Origin: Marinobacter sp. BW6
Lineage (GTDB): Bacteria > Pseudomonadota > Gammaproteobacteria > Pseudomonadales > Oleiphilaceae
Length of the DNA stretch: 64,000 nt
Assembly (NCBI RefSeq): GCF_008107725.1
Contig: NZ_VIRN01000083.1
Location: 124,001 to 188,000, forward strand
Direction: 5' to 3'
Shown: positions 1-9,511 of the stretch, piece after piece
Layout: each line of letters opens with the position of its first letter
Position numbering within the stretch: position 1 is the stretch's first letter
Program-made: the position numbers and the translations under genes
Notes under the pieces: generated by a model
The model's database searches: none
Told to the model about the DNA's origin: nothing
The model's input: the letters and a program-made list of their open reading frames with translations, nothing else

Positions 1-1208
1 AAACCCAGGAAGCCAGGATTCTGGAAGATCAGGCCCGCTGGCTGTACCGCTATGCCGCCCATATTGTACTGGTGCCGCCGGATGGCCTGCTGGCCGAAAT
101 TGGCAGCCTTCAGAAGCTCTATGGCGGGCTGCCCGCTGTCTGGCAAACCGTGGAACAGGGGCTGAATGAACGCCAGCTGAATGCCTGGATTGGTATTGGC
201 TATACCCCTCTCGCTGCCCGGCTGATTGCCCGCGCCGGCAAGGGGGAATGTACGGCAGATAAGGGCCACATTCAGCGAAATTTGAGCCAGATGCCTTTGC
301 TGGCAGCGGAATTCAACGAGAAAGCCTGTACCCGGCTACAGCGCCTGGGGCTGAACACGCTGGGAGAGGTGTTTGAGTTACCGCCCGGCGAACTGGCACG
401 GCGTCTGTCTCCAGAACTTCTGGCTTACATACAGAAAATCCAGGGCACCCGGCCGGACCCTCGCACCCCCTGGCAGCCGCCTCACTCGTTCCGGCAACAG
501 GCGGATTTTGTGCAGGAGATCGAGCATACCCAGGGCCTGCTGTTTCCGCTCCAGCGCATGCTCGCTGAACTGGAAGAAGATCTTTGCTGGCGCCAGCAGG
601 ATACCGACAGCCTGCGGCTGGTCCTGAGGCACCGGCATTCAGAGCCAACCCGGCTGCAGATCCGCACGTCCGGGCCGGAGCACCGGGCTGATCATTTCCT
701 CAACCTGATTCGCCTGAGGCTGGAGCAGCATTCCCTGAGCGCGCCGGTTATCTCCATGGTCCTATTGGTAAAGCGTTTCCTGTCACGGGAAGCCCCCTCC
801 GGGCAGGATCTGCTGGGTGAAACCCAGGATCTGAATGAAGCCTGGCATACCCTGATCAGCCGCTTGCAGGCGCGCCTGGGCGATCAGGCCCTCAGGCAGC
901 TTTCGCCCCAGGCCGATCATCGTCCCGAACGGGCCTGGTCGGCCTCGGAAGTCCTGCGTAAAACCGGAACGCCGCTAGTACCGGCAGCAGAACTGCCCCG
1001 GCGCCCGCTCTGGCTGTTGAAAGGCCCGCAACCGCTAACCGAAGCGCCCGTTACCTGGTTTTCCGGGCCTGAGCGCATCAGCGGTGGCTGGTGGGATGGC
1101 CAGCGCGTGCACCGGGATTACTACATTGCCCAGTTGAACAGCGGCCAGTTGGCCTGGGTCTTCCGGGATGCCCGGGAAGGCTGGTTTGTGCATGGGTGGT
1201 TTGGCTGA
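1..1208 (+). CDS. imuB: ImuB, Y-family polymerase-like mutasome protein (5' end cut by window)
   Basis: The reading frame is open from base 3 to the TGA at 1206-1208, so only the C-terminal ~400 residues are present. A segment reading PPDGLLAEIGSLQKLYGG and the later DHRPERAW near the C-terminus are characteristic of ImuB. Members of this family resemble Y-family polymerases but have lost the catalytic acidic residues; they bind the beta clamp and bring DnaE2 to damaged DNA during SOS mutagenesis (family knowledge). The stop codon overlaps the dnaE2 start as TGATG, so the two are translationally coupled. imuA and any LexA box would lie upstream of the window. Confidence 0.88.
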   Translation, partial: TQEARILEDQARWLYRYAAHIVLVPPDGLLAEIGSLQKLYGGLPAVWQTVEQGLNERQLNAWIGIGYTPLAARLIARAGKGECTADKGHIQRNLSQMPLLAAEFNEKACTRLQRLGLNTLGEVFELPPGELARRLSPELLAYIQKIQGTRPDPRTPWQPPHSFRQQADFVQEIEHTQGLLFPLQRMLAELEEDLCWRQQDTDSLRLVLRHRHSEPTRLQIRTSGPEHRADHFLNLIRLRLEQHSLSAPVISMVLLVKRFLSREAPSGQDLLGETQDLNEAWHTLISRLQARLGDQALRQLSPQADHRPERAWSASEVLRKTGTPLVPAAELPRRPLWLLKGPQPLTEAPVTWFSGPERISGGWWDGQRVHRDYYIAQLNSGQLAWVFRDAREGWFVHGWFG

Positions 1209-4200
1209 TGTCCGGGCAGCAGTATGCGGAGCTATTCTGCTTCAGCAATTTCACCTTCCTGACCGGGGCCTCTCATCCCCACGAGCTGGCTGAGCGGGCC
1301 CATGCGCTGGGATATACCGCCCTGGCCATTACCGATGCCTGCTCCGTTGCCGGCATCCCCCGGGCCTGGGCGGCGCTGGCAGACAGCCCGGTAAAACTCA
1401 TTACCGGCAGCTGGTTTGAGCTTTCAGACGCACCGGTCGGGGCAACCCAGCCCCGCTTTATTCTCCTGGCTCGTACCCGCAAAGGCTATGGCCAGCTTTG
1501 CCAGCTGATCACTACCGGCCGTCGCCGGGCTGAGAAAGGCCAGTACCAGCTGTTTTACCGGGACATTGAAACCCACACCCTGGATGACTGTCTGTGCCTG
1601 TGGCTGCCCCCCTCGCCTACCGAGGCAGATTCCGATCAGGCGCTGGCCTGCGGCGAGTGGCTGGCCCGCCTGTTTGACCCCCGAGTCTGGATTGCCGCGG
1701 CCCGCACCCTGGAATCCGGCGAGGAGCAGCGGCTGGCGCGGACACACTGGCTGGCCGATCAGCTGCGCATTCCCGTTGCTGCCGTGGGCGAGGTGCACAT
1801 GCACAGCCGGGAACGCCAGCCGCTGCAGGATGTACTGACAGCCCTGCGCAATCACACCAATCTGGAGAATGCCGGCCACTGCCTGTTCCAGAATGGCGAG
1901 CGATACCTGCGTCCCCTGTCCGTTCTGCAACGGCTGTTTCCGGAAGCCTGGCTGCATGAAACCCTGACCATTGCCAGCCAGTGCACCTTCGAGCCCGGCA
2001 GCCTGCGCTATGAATACCCGCCAGATCTCGTGCCGGAGGGCGAAACCCCGGCCGGCTATCTGAAACGGCTGACCCGCGAAGGCGAGCGCCGGCGTTATCC
2101 GGAAGGCACACCACTGCAGGTTCAGAGCCTGATCCGCAAAGAGCTGGGCCTGATTTCGGAGATGAAGTACGAGCATTACTTCCTCACCATCCACGATATC
2201 GTGGCCTTTGCCCGCAGCAGGGGCATTCTCTGCCAGGGCCGGGGTTCGGCAGCCAACTCTGCGGTTTGTTATTGCCTGGGCATCACCGAGGTGAACCCGG
2301 CCCGGGTGGAGCTCCTGTTCGAGCGGTTTATTTCCAAAGACCGGAACGAGCCGCCCGATATTGATGTGGATTTCGAGCACGAACGGCGTGAAGAAGTCAT
2401 TCAGTACATCTACCAGCGTTATTCCCGTGAGCGGGCCGCCCTGGCTGCCACGGTGATCCGTTACCGGCCAAAGAGCGCCATTCGCGATGTCGGCAAGGCC
2501 CTGGGGTTTGATCCGGCCCTGGTAGAACAGTTGCTTGAGGGAATCGACTGGCGGGACAAGGCCACCAACTGGCGCCAGCAGATTCTGGACAAGAAAATCA
2601 CCCGCAACCCCCAGGTGGCGGACCAGTTCTTCACCCTGGTCAATACCCTGCTGGGCTTCCCCCGGCATCTGTCCCAGCACGTGGGCGGTTTCGTAATCAG
2701 CGCCGGGCCACTGGCCGAACTGGTGCCGGTGGAAAACGCCGCCATGACCAACCGCACCGTGATCCAGTGGGACAAGGACGATCTCGAGAGCCTGGGCCTG
2801 ATGAAGGTGGATGTACTGGCCCTCGGCATGCTCTCCGCCATTCGAAAAGCGCTGGAACTGATCAGCGAAGAAAAAGGCGAGCCTTTCCGGATACAGGACA
2901 TTCCCCAGGAAGACCGTGACACCTACGCCATGCTTCAAACAGGCGACAGCATCGGCGTGTTCCAGGTGGAATCCCGGGCGCAGATCAACATGCTGCCCCG
3001 CCTGAAACCGGAAACCTACTATGATCTGGTGATCGAAGTAGCCATCGTGCGGCCCGGTCCTATCCAGGGTGACATGGTGCACCCGTACCTGCGCCGCAAA
3101 CACGGTCTGGAGCCGGTGGATTACCCGAACGATGCCGTGCGCAAGGTGCTGGAGCGCACCCTCGGCGTGCCCATTTTCCAGGAACAGGTGATCAAACTGG
3201 CCATGGTGGCCGCCGGCTTCTCCGCCGGCGAAGCCGACCAGCTACGCCGGGCCATGGCGGCCTGGAAATCCCACGGCGACCTGACCCCGTTCCGGGAGAA
3301 GCTGGTCACCGGCATGCTGGAGCGCGGCCACGATGCCGATTTCGCCGAGCGGTTATACCAGCAGATCTGCGGTTTCGGTGGCTATGGTTTCCCGGAATCC
3401 CACGCCGCCAGCTTTGCCCTGCTGGTGTATGTCTCCGCCTGGATCAAGCGGCATTACCCGGCGGCCTTCTACTGCGCCCTGCTGAACAGCCAGCCCATGG
3501 GGTTCTATTCCCCGTCACAACTGGTGCAGGACGCCCGGCGCCACAACGTTATCGTGCTCCCGCCCGATGTGAATGCCAGCCAGTGGGACCATACTCTGGA
3601 AGGCGAGGAACGCCTCCTGCGCCTGGGGCTGAGAATCATCCAGGGCCTGTCCGTTAGTGGCGCCGAACGCATCCACCAGAACCGGCCCGCCACCGGCTAC
3701 CGTTCCGCCAGCGAACTCCGCCGCCTGGCCGCGCTGAATCAGCGGGATATGGAACTGCTGGCCGGCGCCAACGCCATGCCGGCATTCACCGCCAACCGCC
3801 ACCAGGCCTACTGGCAACTGCTCGACCACGAGCAGCCCACCGAACTGTTCGCTCAGGAAACGGCTGTCGACTACCAGCCGGAATACTGCCAGCAATTACC
3901 AGAACCCTCGGAAGGCCAGAACGTCCTTGCCGACTACGCCAGCCAGGGCCTCACTCTGCAGCGCCACCCTCTGGCGCTACTCCGGGAACAGGGCCACCTG
4001 AACTTCTGCCTCAGTGCCGAGCAACTGAAAAGTACCAAAGCAGGCATTCCGGTGCAGGTTGCCGGTCTTGTCACCGGCCGCCAACGCCCTGGCTCCGCCT
4101 CCGGCGTCACCTTCGTCACTCTGGAGGACGAAACCGGCAACGTGAACGTGGTGGTCTGGCTGGAAACGGCACGGCGACAGCGCAAGCCGTTACTGACTGC

Positions 4201-4327
4201 CCGATTGCTGCATGTGAAGGGAGTGCTGGAGCGACAGGGGGATATTGTGCATGTGATGGCGGGGCGGCTTTCAGATCTTAGCCATCTGATTAAGTCGCTA
4301 CCCGTTAACGCCAGGAATTTCCATTAG
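1208..4327 (+). CDS. dnaE2: Error-prone DNA polymerase DnaE2 (ImuC)
   Basis: A 1039-residue C-family polymerase that carries out translesion synthesis with ImuB. I chose the ATG at 1208, which overlaps the imuB TGA; the frame is open further upstream, but that stretch lies inside imuB and is not family-like. The N-terminal PHP domain begins about residue 10 (FSNFTFLTGASHPHEL). The polymerase core shows GRGSAANS and the catalytic PDIDVDF at about 383-389 (Asp384, 386, 388). FQVESRAQINMLPRL and FQEQVIKLAM follow, then helix-hairpin-helix sequence and a C-terminal OB fold (VQVAGLVTGRQRPGSASG). The length is typical for DnaE2 and shorter than replicative DnaE (~1160). SOS control is expected from the family; the operator is not in view. 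Confidence 0.95.
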   Translation: MSGQQYAELFCFSNFTFLTGASHPHELAERAHALGYTALAITDACSVAGIPRAWAALADSPVKLITGSWFELSDAPVGATQPRFILLARTRKGYGQLCQLITTGRRRAEKGQYQLFYRDIETHTLDDCLCLWLPPSPTEADSDQALACGEWLARLFDPRVWIAAARTLESGEEQRLARTHWLADQLRIPVAAVGEVHMHSRERQPLQDVLTALRNHTNLENAGHCLFQNGERYLRPLSVLQRLFPEAWLHETLTIASQCTFEPGSLRYEYPPDLVPEGETPAGYLKRLTREGERRRYPEGTPLQVQSLIRKELGLISEMKYEHYFLTIHDIVAFARSRGILCQGRGSAANSAVCYCLGITEVNPARVELLFERFISKDRNEPPDIDVDFEHERREEVIQYIYQRYSRERAALAATVIRYRPKSAIRDVGKALGFDPALVEQLLEGIDWRDKATNWRQQILDKKITRNPQVADQFFTLVNTLLGFPRHLSQHVGGFVISAGPLAELVPVENAAMTNRTVIQWDKDDLESLGLMKVDVLALGMLSAIRKALELISEEKGEPFRIQDIPQEDRDTYAMLQTGDSIGVFQVESRAQINMLPRLKPETYYDLVIEVAIVRPGPIQGDMVHPYLRRKHGLEPVDYPNDAVRKVLERTLGVPIFQEQVIKLAMVAAGFSAGEADQLRRAMAAWKSHGDLTPFREKLVTGMLERGHDADFAERLYQQICGFGGYGFPESHAASFALLVYVSAWIKRHYPAAFYCALLNSQPMGFYSPSQLVQDARRHNVIVLPPDVNASQWDHTLEGEERLLRLGLRIIQGLSVSGAERIHQNRPATGYRSASELRRLAALNQRDMELLAGANAMPAFTANRHQAYWQLLDHEQPTELFAQETAVDYQPEYCQQLPEPSEGQNVLADYASQGLTLQRHPLALLREQGHLNFCLSAEQLKSTKAGIPVQVAGLVTGRQRPGSASGVTFVTLEDETGNVNVVVWLETARRQRKPLLTARLLHVKGVLERQGDIVHVMAGRLSDLSHLIKSLPVNARNFH

Positions 4328-4333
4328 GCACAA

Positions 4334-4359
4334 AAAACCCCGCACGAAGGCGGGGTTTT
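4334..4359. terminator. Bidirectional intrinsic terminator between dnaE2 and oadB
   Basis: AAAACCCCGC and GCGGGGTTTT flank a six-base loop. The arms carry A/T tracts on both sides, so the hairpin can terminate both the rightward dnaE2 and the leftward oadGAB transcripts. Confidence 0.85.
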
Positions 4360-4378
4360 CGGTACTGCGGCAAGAGGA

Positions 4379-5713
4379 TCAGCTCAGGAGCTTGATCATC
4401 ACACCGGCAGCAACCGCAGAGCCGATAACACCGGCCACGTTCGGGCCCATGGCGTGCATCAGCAGGAAGTTCTGCGGGTTGGCTTCCAGACCAACCTTGT
4501 TGGAGACCCGCGCCGCCATCGGCACCGCAGATACACCGGCAGAACCGATCAATGGGTTGATCTGTTCCTTGCTCACCTTGTTCATCAGCTTCGCCATCAG
4601 AACACCGGTCGCTGTGCCAACACCAAAGGCCACAATGCCCAAGCCCAGGATGCCAAGAGTCTGGCCATCCAGGAACTTGTCTGCCATCAGCTTGGAGCCC
4701 ACAGACAGACCCAGGAAGATGGTCACAATGTTGATCAGAGCATTCTGGGCCGTGTCGCTCAGACGCTCGACCACACCACACTCACGCATCAGGTTGCCGA
4801 AAGTGAACATACCCAGCAGCGGCGCCGCATCCGGCAGGAACAAAACGACTGCAATTAACACAACCAGCGGGAAAATGATTTTTTCCTGCTTGCTGACCGG
4901 GCGCAGCTGGCTCATCTTGATCTTGCGCTCTTCGGCCGAGGTCAACGCCTTCATAATGGGCGGCTGAATCATCGGTACCAGCGCCATGTAGGCGTAAGCA
5001 GAGACCGCAATCGCACCCAACAGATGGGGAGCCAGAACACTGGACACGTAGATGGACGTCGGGCCATCGGCACCACCAATGATACCGATAGCCGCCGCTT
5101 CCAGGATCGTGAAATCCAGAACCCCGGTCCAATCCAGCAGCGCAGCACCAATGACCGTACCGAAGATACCGAACTGTGCGGCAGCACCCAGCAACAGGGT
5201 CTTAGGGTTGGCAAGCAGCGGCCCGAAGTCTGTCATCGCCCCTACACCCATAAAGATCAACAGCGGACCAACCGTACTGCCGATAATGACGGAATAGAAG
5301 TTATACAGCATGCCATTGCCATAACCGAAGTCCTGGGCAAGGGAGTTGGCCATCGCCATCTCGGAGTAGCTGGCCTCTTTCACGGCTTGCTTGAAGGCTT
5401 CCTTCAGTTCGGGCGTTACCGCCTGACCGGCCTGGTAGGCCACATCCAGCGGCGCAGCCAATGCGGCCAGAATCTGAGTTGCCTCATTCTTCAGAGCGAA
5501 ATGGATAGCATTTTCTGCCGCAGTCAGGGCCAGGCCTGCCTCCGGAATATTCGCCAGAATGCCGCCAAACCCGATGGGGACCAGAAGCAACGGCTCAAAT
5601 TTCTTGTTGATCGCAAGATAGAGGAGCAAGAGGCCGATGGCGATCATGATCACCTGGCCTATCTCGATGTTGAACAGGCCACTACCTGTCCAGAGAGTCA
5701 TTAATTTTTCCAT
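4379..5713 (-). CDS. oadB: Oxaloacetate decarboxylase beta subunit, Na+ pump
   Basis: A 444-residue polytopic membrane protein. It catalyses decarboxylation of carboxybiotin (loaded by OadA) coupled to outward Na+ transport. The signature GGADGPT lies at 213-219; its Asp216 corresponds to the family's essential membrane aspartate. The N-terminus GSGLFNIEIGQVIMIAIG and the C-terminal NFLLMHAMGPNVAGVIG are typical. It is the last gene of oadG-oadA-oadB, 14 bp downstream of oadA, and is followed by a bidirectional terminator. Confidence 0.95.
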   Translation of the reverse strand: MEKLMTLWTGSGLFNIEIGQVIMIAIGLLLLYLAINKKFEPLLLVPIGFGGILANIPEAGLALTAAENAIHFALKNEATQILAALAAPLDVAYQAGQAVTPELKEAFKQAVKEASYSEMAMANSLAQDFGYGNGMLYNFYSVIIGSTVGPLLIFMGVGAMTDFGPLLANPKTLLLGAAAQFGIFGTVIGAALLDWTGVLDFTILEAAAIGIIGGADGPTSIYVSSVLAPHLLGAIAVSAYAYMALVPMIQPPIMKALTSAEERKIKMSQLRPVSKQEKIIFPLVVLIAVVLFLPDAAPLLGMFTFGNLMRECGVVERLSDTAQNALINIVTIFLGLSVGSKLMADKFLDGQTLGILGLGIVAFGVGTATGVLMAKLMNKVSKEQINPLIGSAGVSAVPMAARVSNKVGLEANPQNFLLMHAMGPNVAGVIGSAVAAGVMIKLLS

Positions 5714-5727
5714 GGAATGCTGGCCCT

Positions 5728-7515
5728 TTATGCGATTGTCAGCATTTCGTCATCAGGGGAGACGGCATCACCGACCTTGATGAAGACTTCACCGATTGTG
5801 CCGGCTTTCGGCGCGCGAACCTCGGTTTCCATTTTCATGGCCTCGAGGATAATCATCACATCGCCCTCTTCCACGGTGTCACCCGGTGAAACCAGGACTT
5901 TGAAGATGTTGCCGCCCAGCGGAGCAACCACAGGCTCGCCTTCACCTGCAGCAGGTGCCGGAGCCGAGGACGCAGCCGGTGCGGAGGCAGCACCGCCCTC
6001 GCCCTGGATCTGGGTGATCTCGCCGCCTTCGGAAACAGCAACCACAAATTTCTTGCCGTTCACTTCAACGGTGTAGGTCTCGGGGCCTTCAGACTTCTTG
6101 GCCGGAGCCGCGCTTTCGGCGGTCGGAACCGGCTCGAACGCATCCGGGTTGTCACGGTTTTCCAGGAACTTCAGACCAATCTGCGGGAACAGCGCGTAGG
6201 TCAGAACGTCGTCTTCGACGTTTTCGGCCAGCTTGATGCCCTTCTCGTCGGCAAGCTTCTTGAGCTCGTCAGTCAGCTTGTCCATTTCCGGCTCAAGCAG
6301 ATCGGCCGGACGACAGGTGACAGGCTCTTTTCCGTCCAGAACACGCTCCTGCAATTCCTTGTTCATCGCCGCCGGTGCAGCACCGTACTCACCTTTGAGG
6401 ATGGCAGAGGTTTCTTTGGAGATGGACTTGTAGCGCTCGCCGGTCAGGACGTTCAGTACCGCCTGGGTACCCACGATCTGAGAAGTCGGGGTTACCAGAG
6501 GAATGAAGCCCAGGTCTTCGCGAACCTTGGGGATTTCGTCCAGAACCTGGTCGAACTTATCGCTCGCGTTCTGCTCACGCAGCTGGTTTTCCATATTGGT
6601 CAGCATGCCACCCGGCACCTGGGCAATCAGGATGCGGGAATCGGTACCACGGAGGCTGCCCTCAAACTTCGCATACTTCTTACGGACCTGACGGAAGTAA
6701 CTGGCGATCTCTTCGAGCAGGTTGAGGTCCAGGCCTGTGTCACGATCAGTACCCTCAAGAATCGCAACCACCGCTTCGGTGGGCGAGTGACCGTAGGTCA
6801 TACTCATTGAGGAGATGGCGGTGTCCACGTTATCGATACCGGCTTCCGCAGCCTTGATGGCGGTGGCGGTCGACATGCCGGTGGTGGCGTGGCACTGCAT
6901 GTGAATCGGGATGTCCAGCTCTTTCTTCAGACGGCTGACCAGATCATAGGCCACGTACGGCTTCAGAATACCCGCCATGTCCTTGATCGCGATAGAATCT
7001 GCGCCCATGTCGGCGACTTCTTTCGCCAGCTCAACCCACATCTCAATGGTGTGAACCGGGCTGGTGGTGTAAGCAATGGTGCCCTGGGCGTGCTTACCGG
7101 TTTTACGAACGGCCTTGATGGCGCGATCCAGGTTACGGGGATCGTTCATCGCATCGAAAATACGGAATACGTCGACACCATTCTCGGCGGCACGCTCACA
7201 GAAACGGTCAACCACATCATCCGCATAATGACGATAACCCAACAGGTTCTGGCCACGCAGAAGCATCTGCTGCTGGGTGTTGGGCATGGCTTTTTTCAGC
7301 TCGCGGATGCGCTCCCAGGGATCTTCGCCCAGGTAGCGGATGCAGGAATCAAAGGTAGCGCCGCCCCAGGATTCGAGGGACCAGAAACCGACCTTGTCGA
7401 GTTTCTCGGCAATAGGCAGCATGTCATCCAGCCGCATACGGGTGGCAAGCAGGGACTGGTGGGCGTCACGCAGAATAACGTCCGTAATCCCCAGCGGTTT
7501 CTTTGTGTCAGTCAT
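5728..7515 (-). CDS. oadA: Oxaloacetate decarboxylase alpha subunit (carboxyltransferase with biotin domain)
   Basis: A 595-residue protein. The N-terminal TIM-barrel carboxyltransferase has RDAHQS at 16-21 and the metal site HMQCH at about 205-209. An Ala/Pro-rich linker (about residues 495-525) leads to a C-terminal biotinyl domain with EAMKMET at 558-564; Lys561 is the biotinylated residue. It transfers CO2 from oxaloacetate to biotin, which the OadB membrane subunit then decarboxylates. It sits between oadG (42 bp upstream) and oadB. Pyruvate carboxylase subunit B shares this architecture, but the adjacent oadB and oadG settle the assignment. Confidence 0.95.
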   Translation of the reverse strand: MTDTKKPLGITDVILRDAHQSLLATRMRLDDMLPIAEKLDKVGFWSLESWGGATFDSCIRYLGEDPWERIRELKKAMPNTQQQMLLRGQNLLGYRHYADDVVDRFCERAAENGVDVFRIFDAMNDPRNLDRAIKAVRKTGKHAQGTIAYTTSPVHTIEMWVELAKEVADMGADSIAIKDMAGILKPYVAYDLVSRLKKELDIPIHMQCHATTGMSTATAIKAAEAGIDNVDTAISSMSMTYGHSPTEAVVAILEGTDRDTGLDLNLLEEIASYFRQVRKKYAKFEGSLRGTDSRILIAQVPGGMLTNMENQLREQNASDKFDQVLDEIPKVREDLGFIPLVTPTSQIVGTQAVLNVLTGERYKSISKETSAILKGEYGAAPAAMNKELQERVLDGKEPVTCRPADLLEPEMDKLTDELKKLADEKGIKLAENVEDDVLTYALFPQIGLKFLENRDNPDAFEPVPTAESAAPAKKSEGPETYTVEVNGKKFVVAVSEGGEITQIQGEGGAASAPAASSAPAPAAGEGEPVVAPLGGNIFKVLVSPGDTVEEGDVMIILEAMKMETEVRAPKAGTIGEVFIKVGDAVSPDDEMLTIA

Positions 7516-7556
7516 CGTGTCAGCCTTCTGTTTAAAGGTTCTAGTCTTTTACCGGT

Positions 7557-7808
7557 TCACTTCTTGTGGCGCGACCGGAATTGTGCAATCGCCTTCTTGA
7601 TGGCCTCGGCGGTGTCAGGGTCAACCGACGCGGGCGCCTTCGGCTTGGCACGTGGCGTTTTGGCCGGGGTTGCCGGCTCTGGCGGCGCAAACCGTCCTAT
7701 GAGCTTGGACATGAGGAGTGTCGCGAATACCAGAATAATCAGGAACACGAATACAAACCCCATTCCGGCAATCATCAGATCAACGGCTTGTGACATCAGG
7801 TCAGTCAT
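7557..7808 (-). CDS. oadG: Oxaloacetate decarboxylase gamma subunit
   Basis: An 83-residue protein with one membrane helix at about 15-34 (MGFVFVFLIILVFATLLMS) and a basic, proline/alanine-rich cytoplasmic tail (KTPRAKPKAPAS). OadG holds the alpha and beta subunits together and promotes the decarboxylase. Sequence conservation in this family is low, so the call rests on size, topology and position as the first gene of the oad operon. It starts at ATG 7808; an inverted repeat lies about 58 bp upstream. Confidence 0.88.
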   Translation of the reverse strand: MTDLMSQAVDLMIAGMGFVFVFLIILVFATLLMSKLIGRFAPPEPATPAKTPRAKPKAPASVDPDTAEAIKKAIAQFRSRHKK

Positions 7809-7865
7809 ATCGAACAGCTACCTGTATTGATTTATGTTTCTCCCGAACTTTGCCCGGACTGACCA

Positions 7866-7883
7866 GTTAGACTAAGGTCTAAC
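7866..7883. promoter_or_regulatory. Perfect 7-bp inverted repeat upstream of oadGAB, candidate operator
   Basis: GTTAGAC, a 4-base spacer TAAG, then GTCTAAC. This is an 18-bp dyad in the 223-bp gap between dbpA and oadG, of a size typical of a dimeric transcription factor site. The gap contains no ORF. I do not recognise the regulator. Confidence 0.4.
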
Positions 7884-8031
7884 GGCCTTCCACGACAATT
7901 CGGGGGGCAAAATCCTGCGTAATTTACCGTTTTCAGGGCCTCCGGGCAACCTGAATGCAAAAATCTATACGGGGTTTCCGAGCGTCTCGGCCCGAAAAGA
8001 CACGCATTCATACAGGCGAAGCAATTCTCAT

Positions 8032-9405
8032 TCAGGCATATCGAACACGTATTTTCCGACCTTTGATCTTGCCGCTCTCAAGCCTGGACAAAGCCTTACC
8101 TGCCAGTGATTTTTCAACCGCCACAAAACACTGATGATCAAACAGATCGATCTTGCCGACCACCTTTCCGGGTAGACCTGCTTCGCCAGTCAGTGCCCCC
8201 AGAACATCCCCGGGGCGAACCTTGTCCTTGCGCCCACCGGCAATACACAGGGTTTTCATGGCGGGAACTACCGGTTTCAGTGGCGTTGCCAGCAGGGACT
8301 CCGTGTCACCCCACGCCACGCTGCGCCCCCTTTCGGATTCAATACGGCTGATCTTGTGACCCTGGGCCGGGGTGCAGAAGGTGACTGCATGGCCCTGCTC
8401 CCCTGCCCGACCAGTGCGCCCGATACGGTGGGTGTGAACTTCCGGATCCCGGGCCGGATCAGCATTGATGACCAGCGGCAGTGACTTGATATCAAGGCCT
8501 CGCGCCGCCACATCGGTGGCAACCAGGATGGAGCAGCTCTGATTGCCAAAGCGCACCAATACACTGTCACGGTCTCTCTGCTCGAGGTCGCCGTGCAAAG
8601 GCAGCGCGGAAAACCCACGCTCACCCAACTCCCCTGCCAGTTCGTCGCACTGCTGCTTGGTGGTACAGAAAACAATACAGGACTCGGGCTGGCGTTCAGA
8701 GAGCAACGCCACAATGGCATCCGATTTCGAATGCGGCGACACTTCGTAGAACAGCTCTTCAATATCGGGGTTGTCGCCGGTGTCCTCGGCACGAACGTCC
8801 ACCGGGGTTTTCTGGTACTGCTTGCTGAGTTCACGGATGGGCGCCGGCCAGGTCGCCGAAAACATCATGGTCTGTCGTGATGGAGGCGTTTGGGACAGGA
8901 TATCTTCCATCGCTTCCTGAAAGCCCATATCCAGCATTCGGTCCGCCTCATCAAGCACCACGGTTTTAAGCCGCGCAAGCGAGAGGGTCTGTTTGCGCAG
9001 GTGGTCCTGAATCCTGCCGGGTGTACCCACAACAATATGGGCGCCGTGACTGAGCGATCCGATCTGCGGCCCGATTGCAACGCCACCACACAGAGTCAGC
9101 ACCTTGATGTTATCCCGGGCCCGCGCCAGTTCCCTGATCGCCTTGGCCACCTGATCTGCCAGTTCACGGGTCGGGCACAACACCAGTGCCTGAACCGCAA
9201 AAAGCCGGGGATTAAGCCGTTCAACCAGGCTAATACCAAACGCCGCCGTTTTACCGCTACCGGTTTTGGCCATGGCGATAATGTCTTGCCCGGCCAGTCC
9301 TGGTGCAAGGGCCTTCGCCTGAATCTCTGTGGGCTGGGCAAAACCCAGCTGGTCCAGATTCGAACGCATGGCGGAGGACAAACCGAAGTCACTAAAAGAA
9401 GACAT
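8032..9405 (-). CDS. dbpA: ATP-dependent RNA helicase DbpA
   Basis: A 457-residue DEAD-box helicase, the same length as E. coli DbpA, which acts in 50S ribosome assembly by recognising hairpin 92 of 23S rRNA. The start is the ATG at 9405 (MSSFSDFGLSSAM); the frame is open 29 codons further but that extension is not family-like and runs into the promoter region. Visible motifs are FAQPTEIQ (Q motif), AKTGSGKT at 46-53, DEAD at 152-155, SAT and HRIGRTGRAG. The C-terminal DbpA RNA-binding domain (KDKVRPGDVLGALTGEAGL to IRVRYA) separates it from RhlE/SrmB. It is divergent from the DUF2058 gene. Confidence 0.95.
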   Translation of the reverse strand: MSSFSDFGLSSAMRSNLDQLGFAQPTEIQAKALAPGLAGQDIIAMAKTGSGKTAAFGISLVERLNPRLFAVQALVLCPTRELADQVAKAIRELARARDNIKVLTLCGGVAIGPQIGSLSHGAHIVVGTPGRIQDHLRKQTLSLARLKTVVLDEADRMLDMGFQEAMEDILSQTPPSRQTMMFSATWPAPIRELSKQYQKTPVDVRAEDTGDNPDIEELFYEVSPHSKSDAIVALLSERQPESCIVFCTTKQQCDELAGELGERGFSALPLHGDLEQRDRDSVLVRFGNQSCSILVATDVAARGLDIKSLPLVINADPARDPEVHTHRIGRTGRAGEQGHAVTFCTPAQGHKISRIESERGRSVAWGDTESLLATPLKPVVPAMKTLCIAGGRKDKVRPGDVLGALTGEAGLPGKVVGKIDLFDHQCFVAVEKSLAGKALSRLESGKIKGRKIRVRYA

Positions 9406-9511
9406 AGACGAAAATCCCGGAATCAGCGGAAGCTGGTTATGAAGGCAATAATGAGGGCGTATACTAGGCCCGAATGATACCAGAATCCGCAACGAAAGAA
9501 CGGAGTTACTG

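Noticed and set aside
1424..3103. 559-codon open frame antisense to dnaE2
   Set aside because: Same composition artefact opposite a well-supported gene; no start context or homology.
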